Made by a program: the position numbers and the translations under genes. From positions 87,305 to 151,304 of the forward strand of contig MLAK01000660.1 in assembly GCA_001839685.1 (NCBI GenBank): DNA of 64,000 bases. Reading direction: 5' to 3'. Below the pieces are notes generated by a model. The model was not told where the DNA came from and ran no database searches. It saw only the letters and a list, made by a program, of their open reading frames with translations. Shown here piece after piece: positions 59,393-64,000 of this stretch. The DNA is from Tritrichomonas foetus (taxonomy: Eukaryota > Parabasalia > Tritrichomonadida > Tritrichomonadidae). Positions within the stretch are counted from its first letter, which is position 1, and every line of letters begins with the position of its first letter.

Positions 59393-60237
59393 TGTTCACA
59401 TTTAAAAGTAATGGAACTCTTGGTTATGATTCAGATGGTGAAGGTATTAAACATGGCGGTTGATTTTATGTTGGAAAATTCAATAAAGGTGACAAAACGA
59501 TGAAAACTTGTGGAATCCAACAAGACAATCATGAATCTTTACGAGAATATATTTATAATACAGAGAAAGGAAAAGTTATTTGGAAGCACTTTAATAAAGA
59601 AAATGGTAATGTTGATGTTGGACATGGATGTATTGGTGATTTCGATCCGGAATATCGTGATATAGAAATTGTTTCATTTTCTTGAATATTTACTTGTTCA
59701 ACAAACATCAATATAACAGATGATGAAAATTCTTCTGTTTTACCGATGTGTTCACTATGGCCATATAATAATGTTTAATGTGTTGCTGATTTAACAACCG
59801 CTTGCTTCAATAAAGGATATTTAGATATATGTAATCTTTAAATAAATATGCTGATCGTTTGTATAGTGCCTATTATGAATATTATAAAAAATATGGAGAA
59901 TGTCCTATTTTACCATCAAGTGATGGTACTTACCCAATGTTCCATGGTGACATTTTGGGAGATTGGAGGAACGAATCCATAATGTCGAATCTCAATTACT
60001 TTGAACTTATTATTTTCTCAACAGCAATCGAAACTAATTTAAGAATTACAACTATGTCACAAGATCCAGGAATGTGTGCTTCAATGAATCAACGAGTGAA
60101 AGAAAAAGTTTTTTGGAAGTGCTACAGCAGCAATTGTGATTGTCGACTTTCTTGTTGTTGCAGCTGCTGTTGGAGTTTTCATCTTTTTCAGAAAAACAAA
60201 TGATGGTGATGTTAATTATCTTTTTTCTGCAGTTTAA
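59393..60237 (+). pseudogene. Decayed membrane-anchored PL11 rhamnogalacturonan lyase
   Basis: Translated pieces in two or three frames follow the order of bacterial family-11 rhamnogalacturonan lyases. They are 'YDSDGEGIKHGG' (stop) 'FYVGKFNKGDKT', 'CGIQQDNHESLREYIYNTEK', 'GKVIWKHFNKENGNVDVGHG', 'CIGDFDPEYRDIEIVSFS' (stop), then after a damaged stretch 'PMFHGDILGDWRNESIMSNL' and 'ITTMSQDPGMCASMNQ'. A frameshift near 60107-60113 leads into a good transmembrane helix ('AAIVIVDFLVVAAAVGVFIF') with a basic stop-transfer and a short tail ending at TAA 60235-60237. So the ancestral protein was a cell-surface enzyme with C-terminal anchor. Only the C-terminal half of the enzyme remains. Family 11 lyases cleave the pectin backbone rhamnogalacturonan I by beta-elimination. 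Confidence 0.7.
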
Positions 60238-60784
60238 GGTAAACAATAAAAATAGTACTTCAGACTCTTTTTATCTCTGTAATTTCTATTTATGAAAATA
60301 AAGGAGAAAAATCACAAAAAACTTCAAAAGAGATCAAAAAGCATGAAGATATTTGAAAAATATCCTTTACGGAATAATATATATAATACAAATAGACACT
60401 CCATACTTCAGAGAATCTTGAAAAAGTGAAATGTTTAACTCCTCCATTTTAAGAGTTGTAAACGAAGAAAAAAAGTTATTTTGGCAATTCAGATTGGATA
60501 TTTTTTCTTTATAATATATTAAAAGAATATGTAAATGTATTCTAAGGGAATTGTATAAATTATTTCAGTAAAACAACTCTGAATATAATATGAGCAAATA
60601 ATATTTTTAAAATAAATCGATAATCCTTTTCAATATTATTTCTATAAACAAAATATATTGTATTTTCGGAATTTCCCGAATCAGCACAAACAAAATATTA
60701 AAATCAAAATTAATTTTAGAAAGATAAAAGTCAGAGAAATCAGGTAGAGATAAAGTATTTATGCAATAACAAAACTTTTGAAAC
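60238..60784. other. AT-rich convergent spacer
   Basis: 547 bp. No coding character; a 69-codon minus frame at 60607-60816 overlaps the 3' end of the next gene and is not convincing. Confidence 0.5.
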
Positions 60785-61051
60785 TTATGCGTTCTGGGCC
60801 GCTGCATCATCTTCAAGCTGTTGGAAGAATAATCCTTCTTGGCGAATAATAGCCAGCTTCACTTTCCAATAGTTATTGATAGCTCCAATCTCATGACTAA
60901 ATGCTTGCTCAATAGCCTGCTTCTCTCTGAGAAAGTCTGGAGAGGTTTCATCAATTATGGAATAATACTGTTGACACAGTTTTTGAAATTTTTCCATTGG
61001 AGTTGGATCAGGCACTTCCTCTTCACTCTGTTGCTCGGATTCTTGGCTCAT
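60785..61051 (-). CDS. Small acidic helical protein
   Basis: An 88-residue protein, ATG start, with good coding composition. Residues 1-20 are Glu/Pro-rich; about 20-85 is predicted as two helices ('PMEKFQKLCQQYYSIIDETS', 'EQAFSHEIGAINNYWKVKLA', 'IIRQEGLFFQQLEDDAAAQN'). No signal peptide or known domain. Initiator-like TTTTTCATTCACC lies about 20 nt upstream on the coding strand. It could be a small subunit of a larger complex; I do not recognise it. Confidence 0.6.
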   Translation of the reverse strand: MSQESEQQSEEEVPDPTPMEKFQKLCQQYYSIIDETSPDFLREKQAIEQAFSHEIGAINNYWKVKLAIIRQEGLFFQQLEDDAAAQNA

Positions 61052-61896
61052 GATACTGTGAGGTGAATGAAAAAAATGTGAAATGTGAATTGAAAAAAAG
61101 GAAATTTAGAATTTGTCAACAAATCGTTGCCTTAACAAGGCATGAGAATTGTTTCTAAATGATAAAAACATTTTCCTTTGAGGAGACTCTTTTCTCTTGC
61201 AAATTAAAATAATGGTGATTTTGAAATGTCGAGAAATTGCCTGAAAAAGTTATTTTTAGAACACAGTTCAGTATAATATTCTAAAAGTGCATTTTTGCAT
61301 TGATTTTTTTCAGAATTTTCGTTATTTATGCAATTTTTTGGTAAATGAAGGAAACGTCAATTCAACCTTCCGAAATCTATGCTTTATATCATTTAGTGGC
61401 TAAATATTCTATTTTAAGATGAATTGTATTTTTTCTAATATTCACATTTTTCATGAAACTTCAAATTTTCAAATTATTTACTTAAAAATATTCTTTCAAT
61501 GATTTATATAATGTACTATCAAATTTTAATCAGTTAAAATGAATAATTCTTGAAATGGAATATTTTCCTTGATAAAAATCTGGAAAAGATTTTGATGAAT
61601 AAAGATCTGTCATTCACTATGCATATATAAAATTATTTTTTTGAGCACTATTTTATGGTAATTTGGTAAAACTATGAAGCCTTGCCAAGAAAAACCTAGA
61701 TATATTCCTTCTAGATTTGAATAGAAAGATTTTAATTTCAATATACAAAATTTTGTTCATTCAAAAAATTGAATTCATTGAGATTGAGTAAAATAGTATC
61801 ATTCAATAATTTCTTAATATCATTTAAAAAGTCGACAGTCTATTCAAAAAATTCAAAATCTCGAAATTTTGGAAAAAAGAATTTCAGTTTTAAATT
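61052..61896. other. AT-rich divergent region
   Basis: 845 bp between divergently oriented genes, nothing else supported. TTTCAGTTTT 15 nt before the ATG9 start is a weak initiator match. Confidence 0.5.
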
Positions 61897-63552
61897 ATGC
61901 AGCACTCTTGGACATACCTCTACGAATACTATTTTGCAGGCGGACTATTATGCTTTATTTTAGACAGTCTAGCATCAATCATTATTGCAGCAGTAATTTC
62001 ATTCATGCCAATTCTGCTGTTTGGTTGCTTACAATATGCACCAATCAAAAGTGTCACACAAATAAACGAATTAATTGTTCCAGTAAGCGAAGGATTTTTA
62101 CGAGCAAATATTTTTATCAAAACTTGTTCAATAATATTTTCTGTTTACACATTATTTTTAGTTTTTCAATTTTTAAGCAATTTACCAAAGTTCATTCGAA
62201 TTCATTTCTATTACAAGAAAAAGCTGGGCATTCCAGATCGTGAATTAACAGCAATTATTTGGAATGAAGTTGTTGAATCAGTTTTAATTCATGAACCATC
62301 AGAAAGTCGAACAATGTTATCAGTTGCACAAGAAATCTTAAGAAATGAGAATTATTTAATTGCTTTAATTTCAGATCCATCAATTCTGACATGGAAAGTG
62401 CCTTTCCTTAAAAAGAGAACAAGAATTCCAATGAGTCGATTTTTCTTTTATACTTTCCATCTAGCCTTATCTGGAATAGTTCTTGATTCTCATGGCGGAT
62501 CTATTGTCAATGGTGTGAATACAATACACAATAGGAAAACAGCTCAACGATTGAAAACAAGATTCAGATTATTTGGTTTATTTATGTTTATTTTAACACC
62601 TTTCATATTTGCTTTTCAGTTGCTTTATCTGATTTTTCATTATGCACAAGCCATTAAAAACTCACCCGGTACACTTTCAATGCGACGATGGACACCATTA
62701 TCAAAATGGTTAATTAGGGAATATAATGAATTACCACATTTACTAGCCGAAAGAATAAGGAAAAGTTATTTATTTGCTAATTTTTATATGGATTTATTCC
62801 CATCTCCACTTGTTCAACCATTAGTAAGAGTAGGATCATTTTTAAGTGGTGCTTTACTTGCAATATTTTTCATTTTTGGACTTTTAACTGACTCTGGTTT
62901 TCTTTTAACTATTCCTATTCTTGGAAACAAATCATTAGCTTGGCTAATGTCAATTATTGCAACTATTTATGGAGTATGCAGAATGATGATACCGAATGAA
63001 GAACGTCCATTTGATCCTGATGAATCACTTGAGCAAGTCGAGAAAAACATTCATTATGATTTCCGTGATGAAAACAATTCAGCAAGATCTTGGGCAACTT
63101 ATGATAAACTTTCTGAGTTTTTCCAACCGCTTTTCTTACATTTATTATTCGAAATTCTCAGTGTTGCCTTTAATCCTTTTTTATTTGGAGTTATTCTGCC
63201 AGAAAAAGCACAATCAATTGTAGACTTCATTGAAAGAAATTCCATTAACGTGCCTGAAATTGGTTGGATTTGTGCTTTTTCTGGATTTGATGGAAATGAA
63301 AAAATTCAGGGACAGAATCCCGAACAAAATATGAAATTGAAACGTTCGATGGCATTCTTTAATTCAACAATTGGTCGTCAAGCAAGCTTAATAGATTTTA
63401 ATTCATCTTTAATCGTTGCTGACGAAAGTCTCCCAATGTTGACAAGAAGTTCATTTTCAAACTCGAATGAATTATTAAATGAGCTGAATGCAAGTATTGA
63501 TTCATCACCACCTTGTAATCCAAATTGTGAGAATGATAGTTTTATTGTATAA
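61897..63552 (+). CDS. ATG9: Autophagy-related protein 9 (ATG9), lipid scramblase
   Basis: A 551-residue polytopic membrane protein. Hydrophobic segments lie near residues 13-45, 70-95, 225-250, 300-330, 345-365 and 410-430. The core ATG9 signature 'LIREYNELPHLLAERI' starts near Arg274, followed by 'FYMDLFPSPLVQPLVRVGSF' and 'SGALLAIFFIFGLLTD', then 'SIIATIYGVCRMMIPNEERP' and 'FFQPLFLHLLFEILSVAFNP', all in the usual order. ATG9 is the trimeric scramblase of vesicles that seed the autophagosome. The protein is short compared with human ATG9A (839) or yeast Atg9 (997): the N- and C-terminal disordered extensions are mostly missing and only the core plus a short Ser/Asn-rich tail remain. No frameshift. 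Confidence 0.93.
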   Translation: MQHSWTYLYEYYFAGGLLCFILDSLASIIIAAVISFMPILLFGCLQYAPIKSVTQINELIVPVSEGFLRANIFIKTCSIIFSVYTLFLVFQFLSNLPKFIRIHFYYKKKLGIPDRELTAIIWNEVVESVLIHEPSESRTMLSVAQEILRNENYLIALISDPSILTWKVPFLKKRTRIPMSRFFFYTFHLALSGIVLDSHGGSIVNGVNTIHNRKTAQRLKTRFRLFGLFMFILTPFIFAFQLLYLIFHYAQAIKNSPGTLSMRRWTPLSKWLIREYNELPHLLAERIRKSYLFANFYMDLFPSPLVQPLVRVGSFLSGALLAIFFIFGLLTDSGFLLTIPILGNKSLAWLMSIIATIYGVCRMMIPNEERPFDPDESLEQVEKNIHYDFRDENNSARSWATYDKLSEFFQPLFLHLLFEILSVAFNPFLFGVILPEKAQSIVDFIERNSINVPEIGWICAFSGFDGNEKIQGQNPEQNMKLKRSMAFFNSTIGRQASLIDFNSSLIVADESLPMLTRSSFSNSNELLNELNASIDSSPPCNPNCENDSFIV

Positions 63553-63919
63553 ATTATATAATATTTGTTATTAAATAAACATGTTATTTCCAAAAGACCC
63601 TTTTATTTGATTAATTCATGTATTATTAATCTAGATTTAACTTCATTGATTTGGAAGTTCATTCGAATGACTTATTTCATCACAGACTTATTTTATAAAA
63701 AAAAAATTATTGATAATTTATATTGATATGATTAAAATGTGATTACATAAAGTATATGCTTCTATTTCGAAATCTATTTCTTTTTCAGAGGAGAGGATTT
63801 CTGATCTTTCTCATTAGGTATGATTTCTATTCATAATATTAGAATCATACAAAGAAGGTTAAAATTACAGTGGTTATGGCCAAATAACCGTTTTCCCAAC
63901 CAAAGTGTGTTTTCCAATA
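63553..63919. other. Intergenic region with M3-type promoter element
   Basis: 367 bp. It contains a small inverted repeat GGTTAT-GGCCAA-ATAACC at 63872-63889 that overlaps the M3-type element of the last gene. Confidence 0.5.
63886..63893 (+). promoter_or_regulatory. M3-type (Myb-like) core promoter element
   Basis: AACCGTTT fits all eight positions of the T. vaginalis M3 consensus, on the coding strand, 26 nt before the ATG at 63920. Confidence 0.55.
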
Positions 63920-64000
63920 ATGAGACGAGGGAGGAGAACAAGCACTGAAACACATGATGCAGAAGACGAGATCGATGAGTTAGAAGATGCCGAAATTTTT
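63920..64000 (+). CDS. 5' end of a gene running off the window
   Basis: ATG at 63920 opens 27 codons without a stop: a basic start (MRRGRRTS) then a strongly acidic stretch (HDAEDEIDELEDAEI). The composition, the M3-type element upstream and the GC-richer codons support a real gene. The acidic, charged start is common for nuclear or chromatin proteins, but 27 residues do not identify it. Confidence 0.55.
   Translation, partial: MRRGRRTSTETHDAEDEIDELEDAEIF

Overview
The window looks like a piece of a parabasalid (trichomonad) nuclear genome, most likely Tritrichomonas or a close relative. It is very AT-rich. Nearly all genes are uninterrupted and on both strands, with short 5' leaders, initiator-like TCA(T/A) sites 10-25 nt before ATG, and M3/Myb-type elements of the AACCGTTT kind as described for Trichomonas vaginalis. 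TAA, TAG and TGA all act as stops. Gene content (axonemal proteins, a P4-ATPase, ATG9, CARMIL-like and RCC1-kinase proteins, ankyrin genes, a bacterial-type alanine dehydrogenase) fits a flagellated anaerobic protist. This is inferred from content, not from a species marker.

Layout. 1-11 kb: a pseudokinase, an unrecognised charged coiled-coil protein, the dynein regulatory complex subunit DRC1 head-to-head with a small unknown gene, a WD40 protein, a small unknown gene and a two-repeat Myb protein. 11.3-16.1 kb: a gene for a single-pass surface protein, broken by one nonsense codon and by a Tc1/mariner-superfamily (pogo-like) DNA transposon. The transposon has 38-bp inverted ends and a TA duplication, and a 663-base assembly gap lies inside it. 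16.8-30.1 kb: a P4-type lipid flippase, the axonemal protein CFAP58, a large propeller/helical scaffold and a BET-like bromodomain protein. 30.1-32.4 kb is a gene desert. 32.4-40.6 kb: a lipid-anchored CaMKK-like kinase, a CARMIL-like PH/LRR protein and an RCC1-coiled-coil-kinase fusion with a one-base frameshift.

40.9-43.5 kb holds an ankyrin gene whose C-terminal half is an almost perfect 160-bp modular array: 93 nt of ankyrin code followed by about 67 nt of T-rich insert. A second, unrelated ankyrin gene at 54.8-55.7 kb has inserts at the same structural position. These phased inserts are the strongest candidate here for something undescribed: a non-canonical intron class or another removable segment. 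43.9-54.6 kb: a ubiquitin-like-fold protein, an adenosine deaminase fused to a degenerate deaminase domain, a GC-rich alanine dehydrogenase probably of bacterial origin, and a large probable axonemal protein. 57.7-60.2 kb is a gene graveyard with a 16-bp minisatellite, an iron-alcohol-dehydrogenase relic and a decayed membrane-anchored PL11 rhamnogalacturonan lyase. The window ends with a small unknown gene, ATG9 and the first 27 codons of another gene.

Functional themes are axoneme assembly and motility (DRC1, CFAP58, probably the 54.5-kb gene), membrane lipid and autophagy traffic (P4-ATPase, ATG9), cytoskeletal and kinase signalling, purine and amino-acid metabolism (ADA, alanine dehydrogenase), and remnants of cell-surface proteins. 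There is no operon structure and adjacent genes are not obviously co-functional.
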